DNA from: an uncultured Flavobacteriaceae bacterium
GTDB taxonomy: Bacteria > Bacteroidota > Bacteroidia > Flavobacteriales > Flavobacteriaceae
Length of the DNA stretch: 64,000 nucleotides
Direction: 5' to 3'
Assembly (NCBI GenBank): GCA_905181835.1
Contig: CAJIZF010000004.1
Coordinates: forward strand, 721,419-785,418
The notes under the pieces: generated by a model
The model's input: only the letters and a program-made list of their open reading frames with translations
Database searches by the model: none
Told to the model about the DNA's origin: nothing
Program-made: the position numbers and the translations under genes
Shown here: positions 8,676 to 18,700 of the stretch, piece by piece
Position numbering within the stretch: position 1 is the stretch's first letter
Layout of the letters: each line of letters begins with the position of its first letter

Positions 8676-9032
8676 ATGAAAAAAATTACTTTACTTAACC
8701 TTTTTGCTGCTAGTATTGACTACCTAGTAATATCTTTGGACAATCTCTTTCACAGGTCTAACTACAATGTCAAGAGTATACAGAATTACATACGTTCGAG
8801 AACTATAAATCAAAACACAAGACATTCTTTTGTGCCCATAGTTACAGACCCTGCATATTCCCTTCAGTTAATACTTTCTGAATTTGGTTCTTTTTACTTT
8901 CAATCAGCTGGACTTACAGCTGATTATGAAAATGGGATCCTCTATTTTGCCGGAGACAATACTGAGTCTGGTATAGCTAGTTGGGATATTTCTAATCAAG
9001 ATCTTAACTGGAGAAAATATATTTTGGCATAG
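8676..9032 (+). CDS. Adhesin copy 2 segment: signal peptide and start of propeller-like head
   Basis: 118 codons from the probable true start. MKKITLLNLFAAS resembles a truncated or damaged signal peptide; the next 40 residues read poorly and may be out of frame. From about residue 50 the sequence is propeller-like: SLQLILSEFGSFYFQSAG and ENGILYFAGDNTESGIASW. The frame is lost near 9015, where the text continues in another frame as NVPGFYRL and YVDTG. There is no counterpart in copy 1, so the two genes have different heads on one shared body. Confidence 0.55.
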   Translation: MKKITLLNLFAASIDYLVISLDNLFHRSNYNVKSIQNYIRSRTINQNTRHSFVPIVTDPAYSLQLILSEFGSFYFQSAGLTADYENGILYFAGDNTESGIASWDISNQDLNWRKYILA

Positions 9033-9948
9033 CAATGTGCCTGGTTTTTATCGCTTATGTAGATACAGGACTTAAGGTTTTACGATGGATTTCTTTGAGT
9101 GTCAACTAGGTGAAGATCATATGGTAACATATGATCCAATTGCTCAAACTAACGAATCAATTTCCACAATTCCAAGTGATATTGAAGCAGGTCTAACAAT
9201 GTTAGATGGTAGTTTTTATCTTTCAGGTGGATTTGAGGGAGGCGTTTATAATACGATCCTGTTACCGGAGCCAGCACTACAATCTTAGATCATCTTACCA
9301 AACTTCTTCTTGGCAAGTTTATCTGCAAGGTGACGATTCAATATGATAGTTATAACGCAGAATGAAAATCTTATTAAGATCAATATTAATACAGGTCTAA
9401 CAGAAGTAGTTATTTGATTTTCCATCTTTTGTTCTACTAATTTTGTTTTAAGTTATGACGGTAATACAATCTACTTTTCATACTGGGAACATCTAAAATT
9501 AGATGTCCCCTGGTACTATTATTCTCAATAGTAACTGGTCTCACTCAAACTTTTGGAGATCTTACTTTTGCTCCTGCTTCAGATGGTAATGGGACTAGTT
9601 TATGATGTCAATAATACTGTTCTGCATTTGTAATTTATGAAATGATTGGAGATTTTGCTTCACCAGCAGGATCTACCCCACCAGTTGGACCAACTTTAGA
9701 CTCACTTTTTGTTCAGAAGAGATGCCTTTAGAATTTTCACCACCAGTAGTGGCTTCTGCAGGAGTTATGTTTGCAGACTCAGGATATCCTAGTGATACTA
9801 GGTATTATTGGTACGGACTTGGAGAATAGTATCTTGAGAGTATGTTTTAAATGTACAAGGAGATACTGCTGAGGATGTAGCAATTTTCTTTACAATCACC
9901 AGGAGGTACACTTTAGAACTTGGTGGATTTGCCGGAGGAACTGATGGT
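9033..9948 (+). other. Scrambled propeller-like head and P-domain start of adhesin copy 2
   Basis: No frame stays open throughout. A 67-codon open piece (9085-9288) reads MVTYDPIAQTNESIS and LDGSFYLSGGFEGGVYN; further pieces read NENLIKININTGLTEV (9360s) and LSYDGNTIYFSYWE (9450s). All fit repeated blades in which a value is read and displayed. From 9696 the sequence matches the P-like domain of copy 1 (CSEEMPLEF, ADSGYPSDT, DLGGFAGG) with many small indels. Confidence 0.55.
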
Positions 9949-10527
9949 ATGGATACTGCTGTAGATTTAGTATTTACAGATTATCTTCTAAATAACTATA
10001 GTGATTGGACAGGTGGCGCACCTGCTGCTGATTACCTTCCACAGATGGAGCATTTTATACAGCACTTGCTGGAGAAGATATCAACGGCGAGTGGTTCTTT
10101 AGTTGTTGGTGACTGGAGTCAGATGACTACGGTAAACAGTTTTTGTATTAACTGGGCAATGAGCTCAGGAGATGCACCAGAGATTTTCTGTTTAGCAGAT
10201 TTTGCTGCAGATAATGATGAAGGAGCTTGTGGCGCAGTAGTTAATTTTGCACCACCAATTGCATTGGATACAGAAGACGGTACTTTAGATGCTAGTCTTA
10301 TAGTACAAACTGGAGGTCCTGCTACAGGAAGTGAATTTCCAGTAGGCGATACGGATGTAACCTTTACAGCTACTGATTCTCATGGAAATGAGACTTCATG
10401 TACTTTTGTAGTTACTATCAACGATGCTGAGGCACCAGTTGCTGTATGTCAAGCTGTAACAGTTACTTTAGATGCCTCTGGTAGTGCATCTATCGACGCT
10501 TCAGCACTTAGACGGCGGCTCTACTGA
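9949..10527 (+). CDS. Adhesin copy 2 segment: P-like domain end and HYR domains
   Basis: 192 codons; the ATG is internal. FTDYLLNNYSDWTGGAPAAD is in register, then about 30 residues (EHFIQHLLEKIS) are out of frame. The other frame gives DGAFYTALAGEDINGEWFFS, the expected P-domain end. The register is regained at GDWSQMTTVNSFCINW and continues through the HYR units to SIDASAL. A one-base insertion at about 10508 relative to copy 1 then ends the segment as RRRLY. Confidence 0.6.
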   Translation: MDTAVDLVFTDYLLNNYSDWTGGAPAADYLPQMEHFIQHLLEKISTASGSLVVGDWSQMTTVNSFCINWAMSSGDAPEIFCLADFAADNDEGACGAVVNFAPPIALDTEDGTLDASLIVQTGGPATGSEFPVGDTDVTFTATDSHGNETSCTFVVTINDAEAPVAVCQAVTVTLDASGSASIDASALRRRLY

Positions 10528-11239
10528 TAACTGTGGAGTTGATTCATTCGCAGCATCACAGACAACATTTGGTTGTTCAGATGTAGGAGATGTAACCGTA
10601 GTGTTAGAGGTATACGATGTAGCTGGAAACATGACTTCATGTGAAGCTACAGTAACCGTAGTTGACGAAACAGCACCAGTAATTGAATGTATTGGATCAC
10701 CTGGCCATTGAATCTCATAATGAAGATTATTATGATATGCGGATGCAGATCAAGATGAATTTGTTGACAATACCGAGTAATGCAGGATTTGATTACAGAG
10801 TTGGTACATTGGTTCTTATATGGAAACTTTGGTCAGATTCCGTTGCTGTAAGCGGATCTATCGATGATGAATGAACTGGATGGCGACTTTAAGCTGTTCT
10901 TATCAGAGGACATCATGGATCTCACTGTATGGATCTGATTTTACAAGTACGGATCTGTTGTTCAGTTTTTATGTTAGAATGGTGCTTTACTGCTAACGAT
11001 GTGTATCGACTGCAGGAATGACCTATTATGATATAGGTGTTTTTGCCTGGAACTAACTATAGGATTGTTCTTACTCTTTCTGGCAGGACTGCTTATGTTC
11101 CGAATTACTTACATGAACAGATGCATATCTCCTGGTGAACTAAATGCTGGGTACAATCTCTTACGGACAGTTGACGCCCACCTTTAGAAGTTGAGTTAAA
11201 TGCAGATGGTACCGTAACTATTCTTAATGGAAGATTTAA
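10528..11239 (+). other. Scrambled LTD region of adhesin copy 2
   Basis: The first 160 bp (a 79-codon open piece, 10472-10711) give an intact HYR stretch in a shifted frame (DGGSTDNCGVDSFAASQ to ETAPVIECIG). From about 10700 the DNA matches copy 1 positions about 5955-6530, but with many scattered substitutions and small indels, so that no frame is open. Directly before and after, identity returns to nearly complete. The LTD of this copy therefore cannot be read. Confidence 0.65.
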
Positions 11240-13204
11240 TTAAGTGTTGATGAAGCTTGTGATTACACAGTAACTTCAGGAGGAGACGGCGCTGGCGCAT
11301 GTGATTTTGACAATCCAAATGATTTTACTTTTGAGAATGGATATAACTGTTCATCAGCAACAGATTTCCGAACAGCAAACGATCTTGATGTTGTAGGAGG
11401 AGATTTTACATTAAATCAAATTACAGCAAGTATTTTTGCTAATGGCGGAATTGCTTCAGTAGATGTTATATATCATGACAATGATGGAGGATTACCAGGA
11501 GCTGAAATAGGATCTGAATTAGGATTAACTCCTTCTTCACAAGCTGTAATTGGAAATAACTTTGGTATTGATGTTAACGAAATCGTATTGGATTTAACAC
11601 CAGTAGTATTTACAGAAGGTAAATACTGGGTTGAGTTATCAGTAACCGATACTGGAGGTACAGGAACTGTATTCTGGGTAATAACGACTTCATCTTCAAT
11701 GGGAGAACCAGTAGCAAACTTCAATGGCGGATGGGCTTACCCTGATTCGACCATGGATGGTGTTGCAACTTTCTCAGGAGAATGTTCAGGTGGCGGCTCA
11801 GGCGGCGGCGGAACAGAAATCGTATTAGATTGTTCTAACTTAGGAGAGAACGTTATCGATGTTGTAGTAACTGATGCATCTGGAAACTCTACTAGTTGTC
11901 AAGCAACGGTAATTGTATCTGATGTAACTGCACCAGTATTAGTATGTGGACCTAGCGAAGATGTTACTACGGTAACTGTTGATTTTGAAGGATCTTCTGT
12001 ACCAGAAGGTTGGTCAGTATCAAACACAGCTGGAGATTACGATTGGACATTTGGAGCCTCAGGTGCTATAAATGCCGGAGGAACTGTTCCATTTGCAAGT
12101 AACGCAGCAATTTTCGATGACGATGATGCTGGAAATGGAAATGTAAACAATGCATCACTATTAACCCCAGTATGGGATATGAGTGGTACATCATCAGTAA
12201 CGATGTCTTACGACTATAGCTTTAACGAGTTAGGAGCTGGAGAGACCTTAGCGGTAGATGTATATGATGGAGCTGCATGGCAAAATGTAGTTCTGTATGA
12301 TGTGTCTGTATTAACTCCAGAGAATTCAGGAGTAATTGACGGATCTGCATTAGCAAACGCTGACTTCCAAGTACGTTTTACATATGACGATGCTGGATCA
12401 TGGGGATGGAATGCTGGAGTAGATAACTTCCAGATTGATTTCGCTCTTCCACCAGCAAATCCAGATGTAGTAACTGTTACATTAGGAGAAGACGGTATGG
12501 CAGAATTAGATGCTATGGATTTCTTATCTGAAGCATATGATGCTTGTGGTATCGATGTATTGATTGCAGATTTAGAGATGGTAAGTTGTGATGATATCGG
12601 AACTCCAATCGAGGTAACGGTATTCGCTACGGATGCTAGTGGAAACATTGCAAGTTGTTCAGTCGAGGTTGTAGTTGTAGATACTATGGCACCAGTACTT
12701 ACTTGTCCAGAAGATGTTTCGGTAATGGTAGATCCTGATGGGACTCATACTGTAGCTGATTACATAGGATCAGGTGAGGCGACTGCTACAGATAACTGTA
12801 CAGATCCAGTAAGTGACTTTACACAGGATCCTGCAGCAGGAACTGTTTTAGGAGTAGGCGAATGGGTAGTTACATTTACAGCTACTGATGAGTACGGAAA
12901 CGTATCTACTTGTGAGATGAACTTAGATTTAACACTCTTAGGGAATGAAGACAACGAGTTAAGTAGTGCAATTGCATTATATCCTAACCCAGCTGGAGAG
13001 CAGGTGACTATATCAAACAGTTCTAATATTGCATTAGAGACTGCTATGATCTACGATCTTAACGGGAAGTTAGTATCACAGATCAACTTGCAGGATATGC
13101 AAAGTGAGCGAGTGATCGATGTATCTTCTTATGCAACTGGAGTGTACATGGTACAGATTACAGGAGAGCAATCAAGCGTTGTAAAACGAATGATCAAAGA
13201 GTAG
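11240..13204 (+). CDS. Adhesin copy 2 segment: intact C-terminal half with type A T9SS sorting domain
   Basis: Open for 655 codons from a stop at 11237 to 13204; the first internal Met is at 11588. It contains DSVDEAC's continuation DYTVTSGG, the nested module, HYR resumption, jelly-roll, two HYR units and the sorting domain (ALYPNPAGEQVTI ... VVKRMIKE). At all three places where copy 1 gains a base (near 6545, 7183 and 7405) this copy is in frame, which gives the correct reading: EACDYTV, STSCQATV and FDDDDAGNG. Amino-acid differences from copy 1 are few (for example SSAIALY against SNAIALY). Confidence 0.85.
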   Translation, partial: LSVDEACDYTVTSGGDGAGACDFDNPNDFTFENGYNCSSATDFRTANDLDVVGGDFTLNQITASIFANGGIASVDVIYHDNDGGLPGAEIGSELGLTPSSQAVIGNNFGIDVNEIVLDLTPVVFTEGKYWVELSVTDTGGTGTVFWVITTSSSMGEPVANFNGGWAYPDSTMDGVATFSGECSGGGSGGGGTEIVLDCSNLGENVIDVVVTDASGNSTSCQATVIVSDVTAPVLVCGPSEDVTTVTVDFEGSSVPEGWSVSNTAGDYDWTFGASGAINAGGTVPFASNAAIFDDDDAGNGNVNNASLLTPVWDMSGTSSVTMSYDYSFNELGAGETLAVDVYDGAAWQNVVLYDVSVLTPENSGVIDGSALANADFQVRFTYDDAGSWGWNAGVDNFQIDFALPPANPDVVTVTLGEDGMAELDAMDFLSEAYDACGIDVLIADLEMVSCDDIGTPIEVTVFATDASGNIASCSVEVVVVDTMAPVLTCPEDVSVMVDPDGTHTVADYIGSGEATATDNCTDPVSDFTQDPAAGTVLGVGEWVVTFTATDEYGNVSTCEMNLDLTLLGNEDNELSSAIALYPNPAGEQVTISNSSNIALETAMIYDLNGKLVSQINLQDMQSERVIDVSSYATGVYMVQITGEQSSVVKRMIKE

Positions 13205-13232
13205 GTTTTAAACAACCCACTTAAATAAATAC

Positions 13233-13265
13233 AAAATCCCTTCCTTAATCGGAGGGGATTTTTTT
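13233..13265 (+). terminator. Rho-independent terminator of adhesin copy 2
   Basis: Stem AAAATCCCTTCC / GGAGGGGATTTT with a TTAATC loop and a T run; differs from the copy 1 terminator by one loop base. Confidence 0.85.
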
Positions 13266-13332
13266 ATGTAGAAAAGACTTTAGTTGATTCCCCAGAAGTT
13301 GACTTGGTTCCAAGAGAAATATTCCTAAAAAA

Positions 13333-13359
13333 AAAGAGCCTGTCAATAACAGGCTCTTT
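13333..13359 (-). terminator. Rho-independent terminator after rho
   Basis: Arms AAAGAGCCTGT and ACAGGCTCTTT enclose a 5-base loop. A runs on the plus strand give a U tract on the minus-strand transcript, so it best serves rho, which ends 22 bp away. Confidence 0.85.
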
Positions 13360-13380
13360 GTATAAATAAGAAAACTTGTG

Positions 13381-15045
13381 TTAGCTATTCATGGAGATTA
13401 AAAATTCTTCGTTATTACGGGTGTTTTTAATTCTATCATTAATAAATTCCATCGCTTCGACAGGATTCATATCAGCTAGGTATTTACGCAATACCCACAT
13501 ACGTTGTATGACATTTTCTCCAAGTAACAAATCGTCTCTTCTTGTACTCGAAGAGGTAAGATCTATAGCTGGGAATATTCTTCTATTCGATATTTTTCTA
13601 TCCAATTGAAGTTCCATGTTACCAGTTCCTTTAAATTCTTCAAAAATTACTTCATCCATTTTAGAGCCGGTTTCAGTAAGCGCTGTAGCAATAATACTCA
13701 GAGATCCCCCTCCTTCAATATTACGTGCGGCTCCAAAAAATCGTTTTGGCTTATGAAGCGCATTTGCATCTACACCACCACTTAGTATTTTACCACTAGC
13801 AGGTTGAACGGTATTATAGGCTCTTGCAAGACGTGTAATGGAGTCCAGTAATATAACAACATCATGTCCACACTCTACTAAACGTTTTGCTTTCTCTAAA
13901 ACAAGGTTAGCAATTCGAACATGTTCTGTAGCTTCTTTATCAAAGGTAGAAGCCACAACTTCTCCTCGAACATTACGTTGCATGTCAGTTACCTCTTCTG
14001 GACGCTCATCGATTAGAAGTATGATTTGGTATACTTCAGGATGATTCGCTGCGATTGCGTTAGCTACGTCTTTTAATAACATAGTCTTACCAGTTTTTGG
14101 TTGTGAAACAATCATTCCACGTTGTCCTTTTCCTATGGGAGCAAACATATCAATAATCCTTGTTGATATACTAGATTGTCTGTCAGCAAGATTAAATTTT
14201 TCTTGAGGGAATAAAGGTGTTAAATGTTCAAAAGCAACTCGATCTCTAACAACATTTGGACTTTGACCATTTATCTTATTGACTTTAATAAGTGGGAAAT
14301 ATTTTTCCCCTTCTTTTGGAGGTCTTACTTGTCCTAAAACCGTATCTCCAGTTTTCAAGCCAAATAATCTAATTTGAGATTGAGATACGTATATGTCGTC
14401 AGGTGAAGATAAATAATTGTAATCACTAGATCGCAAAAATCCATAACCATCTTGCATGATATCAAGTACTCCCTCACTTTCTATAATTCCATCAAATTCA
14501 AATTCTGGTTGACGATACCTATTTCGAGTATCTTTATTACCATCTTTACTCCTATTTTGGTTGGGATTGTTATGCTCTTTTTTATTATTTTGATTATTCT
14601 GCCTAGGTTTTTGATCATTTTTTTGACGCTTATCTTCAGCGTTTTTATGATTGTGTTGAGGCTGCCTAGGTTTTTGCTCGTTTTTTTGATTAGTAGTTTC
14701 TTCTCCAGACTTGTTTTGCTGTGAACTACTTTTTTGAGCTTGAGGATTTTGACCTCTATTGTCTTCTCGTTTTGTACGTGGCCTAGTTTCTCTTTTTTGA
14801 GTTGATCTAGGTCGTTGTTCTTGAGTTTTACTAGAGACTTCTTTCGTTTCTTTTGCAACGCTATCTGTTGCAGAAGATTCAGCTAATACGGCTTTTACAG
14901 CTTGCGGGTTTGCTGCTTGATGATCTAATATTTTATATACTAAATCTAATTTTTTTAAGCTACGATATTTAGGAACACCTGAAGCTTTAGCAATTTCCTG
15001 TAATTCAGGTAATTTTTTTGCTTTTAATTCTGAAATTTCAAACAT
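13381..15045 (-). CDS. rho: Transcription termination factor Rho
   Basis: Hexameric RNA-dependent ATPase/translocase that ends transcription. Order: Rho_N helical domain (residues 1-45, [19 protein letters not shown]), a long disordered insertion (about 60-175) very rich in Asn, Gln, Lys and Arg, an OB-type RNA-binding domain (about 185-260, [15 protein letters not shown]), then the ATPase domain with Walker [11 protein letters not shown] (about 316-325), [14 protein letters not shown], and the Q/R-loop regions ending [11 protein letters not shown]. The 554-aa length exceeds the 419 aa of E. coli Rho because of the insertion, which is typical of Bacteroidota. It is divergent from the DUF4293 gene. 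Confidence 0.97.
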   Translation of the reverse strand: MFEISELKAKKLPELQEIAKASGVPKYRSLKKLDLVYKILDHQAANPQAVKAVLAESSATDSVAKETKEVSSKTQEQRPRSTQKRETRPRTKREDNRGQNPQAQKSSSQQNKSGEETTNQKNEQKPRQPQHNHKNAEDKRQKNDQKPRQNNQNNKKEHNNPNQNRSKDGNKDTRNRYRQPEFEFDGIIESEGVLDIMQDGYGFLRSSDYNYLSSPDDIYVSQSQIRLFGLKTGDTVLGQVRPPKEGEKYFPLIKVNKINGQSPNVVRDRVAFEHLTPLFPQEKFNLADRQSSISTRIIDMFAPIGKGQRGMIVSQPKTGKTMLLKDVANAIAANHPEVYQIILLIDERPEEVTDMQRNVRGEVVASTFDKEATEHVRIANLVLEKAKRLVECGHDVVILLDSITRLARAYNTVQPASGKILSGGVDANALHKPKRFFGAARNIEGGGSLSIIATALTETGSKMDEVIFEEFKGTGNMELQLDRKISNRRIFPAIDLTSSSTRRDDLLLGENVIQRMWVLRKYLADMNPVEAMEFINDRIKNTRNNEEFLISMNS

Positions 15046-15215
15046 TTAAAATTTTTATGATTTTTTATTGATACTAATATGTAATTGTTGAAGTAGATTT
15101 TTTTTGAAAAAATATATGAAGACTAAGTAACCGCAACTGAAATGGTTACGTTTTGATATTGCAATTATACAACAATAATTTAGTAATTGGGTTTATTTTT
15201 TATAAAAAGATAATG

Positions 15216-15223
15216 TATTTTTG
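15216..15223 (+). promoter_or_regulatory. -7 element (TATTTTTG) of the DUF4293 gene
   Basis: TATTTTTG fits TAnnTTTG and lies 23 bp before the ATG at 15247. A TTG at 15187 is too far upstream to be a standard -33 element. Confidence 0.5.
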
Positions 15224-15246
15224 TAGCTTGAAAATAAAATAATATA

Positions 15247-15657
15247 ATGTTACAAAGGATTCAAACCATCTATTTGACTATATCGGCAGCACTTTTAGGA
15301 GTGCTTTACCTATGGTTTCCTATTATTGTTTCTGAAGAGGGAACAGTTGTAGTTCGAAATGATGAGCCTATCATGTTAGGATTAATTTTTGGATCTATTT
15401 TACTTGTATTTATTTCAATCTTTAGCTACAAAAAACGAAAATCACAGTTTGTGATCAATCGTTTAAACATCATATTAAATTTTTTTTTACTGGGAGTTTT
15501 CGTGTATCGATCACTAACGTTATCCGGAGAAACATTAGTTTCTGAGAAGGGTATTGGAGTTTTTCTTCCTATCATTTCTATCGTTTTTTTAGTCATGGCC
15601 AATAAGGCCATTAAAAAGGATGAAGACCTCGTAAAATCTGTAGATCGATTGCGCTAA
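15247..15657 (+). CDS. DUF4293 family membrane protein
   Basis: A 136-aa protein opening with MLQRIQTIYLTISAALLG, the recognisable DUF4293 start. Four hydrophobic segments are visible (about 8-28, 43-62, 74-92 and 106-124) with a basic loop KKRKSQFVINR between the second and third. A charged C-terminal tail probably lies in the cytoplasm. Function is unknown. Placement beside rho, transcribed divergently, is the arrangement I recognise from Flavobacteriia, which supports the family call but tells nothing about role. Confidence 0.85.
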   Translation: MLQRIQTIYLTISAALLGVLYLWFPIIVSEEGTVVVRNDEPIMLGLIFGSILLVFISIFSYKKRKSQFVINRLNIILNFFLLGVFVYRSLTLSGETLVSEKGIGVFLPIISIVFLVMANKAIKKDEDLVKSVDRLR

Positions 15658-15683
15658 ACCACAAATCTTAGTATATTAGTGCG

Positions 15684-15719
15684 AAACCCTAAAAGAATGC
15701 CATCTTTTAGGGTTTTTTT
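15684..15719 (+). terminator. Rho-independent terminator after DUF4293
   Basis: Arms AAACCCTAAAAGA and TCTTTTAGGGTTT with a 6-base loop and a T run; 26 bp after the stop codon. Confidence 0.88.
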
Positions 15720-15780
15720 GTGCTTGATTGTTTAATCTTAAAATGATTCTACTATATTTAACGATTATTAAAAACCCATT

Positions 15781-18700
15781 ATGAAAAACAGTACCCTAAT
15801 TTCACTATCTTTTTTTCTGATTACTTTTCTTAGTTCCGCACAGGGGATTTCTGATCAAATAAATAATCAGCTCGCAGCACTTGTAGCCAATAATGAACTT
15901 TTATTAGAAGACATTCAATGGGAGCTTTCTAGTGATCATATTAGTGGTACTAGTGGAGTTCATCATATATATTACAGTCAGATATTTAACGATATTGAAG
16001 TTTTTGGATCTCAATCCAGTCTTCACATCTTAGAGGATGGAACCGTACTATCTGCGACTAATAATTTTATTTTTAAAATTACTGCTAAGTTGAAAAATTC
16101 AATAAATACGAGTTTAACAGCTGTTCAAGCCATTCAATCTGCTGCTAACCAACTCCAATACTCCATTACAAATGAGCTTTTCGTGTTAGAAAGTTTTGCC
16201 GGTGTGAGTCAAAGACAAATTATTAGTAATGGGGGGATGTCTTTAAGTCCAATCCCAGCAAAATTAATGTATCAACTGGTGGACGATCAATTAAAACTAG
16301 TTTGGGATTTATCCATACAAGAAAAAAGTCAAAAAAATTGGTGGAATATTCGTGTAGATGCTACTACCGGAAACATTATAGATAAAAATAATTATTTATT
16401 AAGTTGTGGTTTTGATCATCAACATGAGGAATCCTTAAATTATAACAAAAACCTTTATAATGTTTTAGATTATAAGAACTCTGATTTAGTTACTATGGCT
16501 AACTGTGATGAATGTTACGAAGTATTCGCTATGCCCGTTGAAAGCCCATACTATGGAGAACGAACCATAGAAGTACAACCTGCTTATTTAACAGCTTCAC
16601 CTTATGGATGGCACGATGTAGATGGGATCACTGGTGCAGATTTTACAGTGACAAAAGGAAATAATGTTGATGCCTATGAGGATGGAGACAATATTGGATA
16701 TCAACCAGATGGAAATGGACAATTAGATTTTTCGGGATACCCTTTCGATCCCATTTATTCAAATACAAATCAGTATGAAGATGCGGCGATCACTAATTTA
16801 TTTTATTGGAATAATATTATTCATGATTTAGTGTATGTTTATGGATTTGATGAAGAAGCTGGTAATTTTCAAGAAAACAATTATGGGAATGGTGGTTCTG
16901 AAAGTGATTCAGTGAACGCAGAGGCTCAAGACGGATCAGGTACTTGTAATGCAAATTTTGGCACACCGCCTGACGGTAGCAATCCAACCATGCAAATGTA
17001 TGTTTGTAATGATAAAGACGGTGATTTTGACAATCTAGTAATTGTTCACGAATACGGTCATGGTATTTCCAATCGACTCACAGGTGGTCCAACAAATACT
17101 GGCTGTCTCAATAATAATGAACAAATGGGAGAAGGCTGGAGTGACTACTATGGTGTTTTAATGACTATCAAGCCAGGAGATTCGGGAACAGACGCTCGAG
17201 GTATTGGTACTTATTTATTTGGACAAGGTGCAGGTGCGGATGGAATTCGCCCTTATCCTTACAGTACCGATTTAGCTATTAACCCACAAACTTATGATGA
17301 TATTTGTAATCTAGCCATTCCTCATGGTGTTGGTTCCGTTTGGGCTACTGCTCTTTGGGAAGTAACTTGGGCATTAATTGATGATTACGGTTTTGATACC
17401 GACTTTTATAATTTTACTGGAGATATTGATCAAGATGCCGGAAATATTCAAGCATTTGCTTTGGTAACAGAGGGAATGAAATTACAACCTTGTAATCCGA
17501 GTTTTATTGATGGAAGAGATGCTATAATTGCAGCAGATTTAGCAATTTACGGAGGAGCTAATGAATGCTTGTTATGGGAGGCATTTGCTAAAAGAGGACT
17601 TGGATTTAGTGCTGATGCTGGAAGTTCTGGTTCTACTTGCGATGGTACCCCAGCTTTTGATTCGCCAGTGCCCGCTATTAACACCGAAGAATCTATTTGT
17701 GAAGGTCAAGGCCTACAAATATTTGGAGGAGGAACTCCAATAGGTGGTGTTTACTCTGGGACAGGGGTTACAGATGACGGGAATGGTCTTAGCTATACTT
17801 TTGATCCTTCAATTGCAGGAATTGGTTTTCATACCATTGCTTATGAAGTTACTTCGCAGTGTGCTAGCGGTTCAGTTACAGATACCATTGAAGTCACAGA
17901 TAATCTTCCAGAAATTACCTGCCAAGATATTACTCTTGAGCTTGATGCCAACGGAGAAGTGGTGTTGGAGATACCTAACGTAGTTACCAATTTAGAAGCT
18001 GGAGCCTTGGTGATAGACCAGACTGGTGTTTTCGCTCCCATTGATATTACAACTTCAGGTGCCGTGGTGAGTCTAGGTGACGATGAAGTTTCTGGTGCAC
18101 AACCTATTGGATTTTCTTTTAATTATTATGGATCTGACTATACAGATTTCTTTATTTCATCAAATGGCTTTATAACTTTTGATTCAAATTCGGCAAATGG
18201 TTGTTGTAGCGGAGGACTTATCCCAAGTCCTGGAGATGAAAATAACCTTATAGCGCTTGTGTGGGAAGATCTTGATCCTAGTGCTGGAGGAGTTATTAGA
18301 TACGAAACTATTGGTATTGCTCCTGATCGTATTTTGGTAATGGAATACGATAATGTTCCTTATTATGGTGTTGATGATCTTGTTAAAGTACAACTGCAAT
18401 TACATGAGGACAGTAATAGAATTGAAATTCACAGCACTAATATACCAGCTAACGGAGATGCAACTCAAGGGGTTGAAAACTTAGATGGAACAGAGGGGAT
18501 TGCAACTCCAGGACGAAACGCTCAATCTTGGAGCGCATCAGAAGATTATGTAGCGTTCTTTTATGAGCCGGGGGGACCAGCGGACAATTGTGGCTTATCA
18601 ACGTCTATTGATTTGAGTCAAACCCTATTTACTTGTAGCGATTTAGGAGACAATACGATAACAATTACCTTGACTGATACAGATGGTAATGCTGCTACTT

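Larger units (their letters stand above)
8676..13204 (+). pseudogene. T9SS-secreted multidomain adhesin, copy 2 (frame-broken)
   Basis: Starts with a short signal-like sequence (MKKITLLNLFAAS) and a head unlike that of copy 1: pieces such as GILYFAGDNTESGIASWDI, MVTYDPIAQTNESISTI, SFYLSGGFEGGVYNT and LSYDGNTIYFSYW suggest a beta-propeller-type domain. A linker (TPPVGPTLD) then leads into the body shared with copy 1: P-like domain, HYR units, LTD, nested module, jelly-roll, HYR units, type A sorting domain. The head (about 8700-9950), a spot near 10508 (+1 insertion) and the LTD (about 10690-11240) are out of frame, while 11240-13204 is intact, including places where copy 1 is broken. Consensus error is my preferred reading; local decay is the alternative. 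Confidence 0.72.
9696..13265 (+). repeat. 3.6-kb direct repeat, unit 2
   Basis: Second unit of the repeat also found at 4949-8549; it includes the terminator hairpin. Near-identity extends through the stop codon and about 60 bp of 3' non-coding DNA, then ends abruptly. This marks a segmental duplication rather than domain-level similarity. Confidence 0.9.

Noticed and set aside
8676..9032. Independent small secreted protein at 8676-9032
   Set aside because: The coding sense continues in other frames to the shared adhesin body with no stop, promoter or terminator between; it is the head of copy 2.
4949..13265. Insertion sequence or composite transposon flanking the duplicated adhesins
   Set aside because: No transposase, terminal inverted repeats or target-site duplications are visible; a tandem segmental duplication explains the repeat.
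14452..14724. Plus-strand hydrophobic open frame opposite rho
   Set aside because: It is the complement of the Asn/Lys-rich insertion, whose codons read as Ile/Phe/Leu on the other strand.
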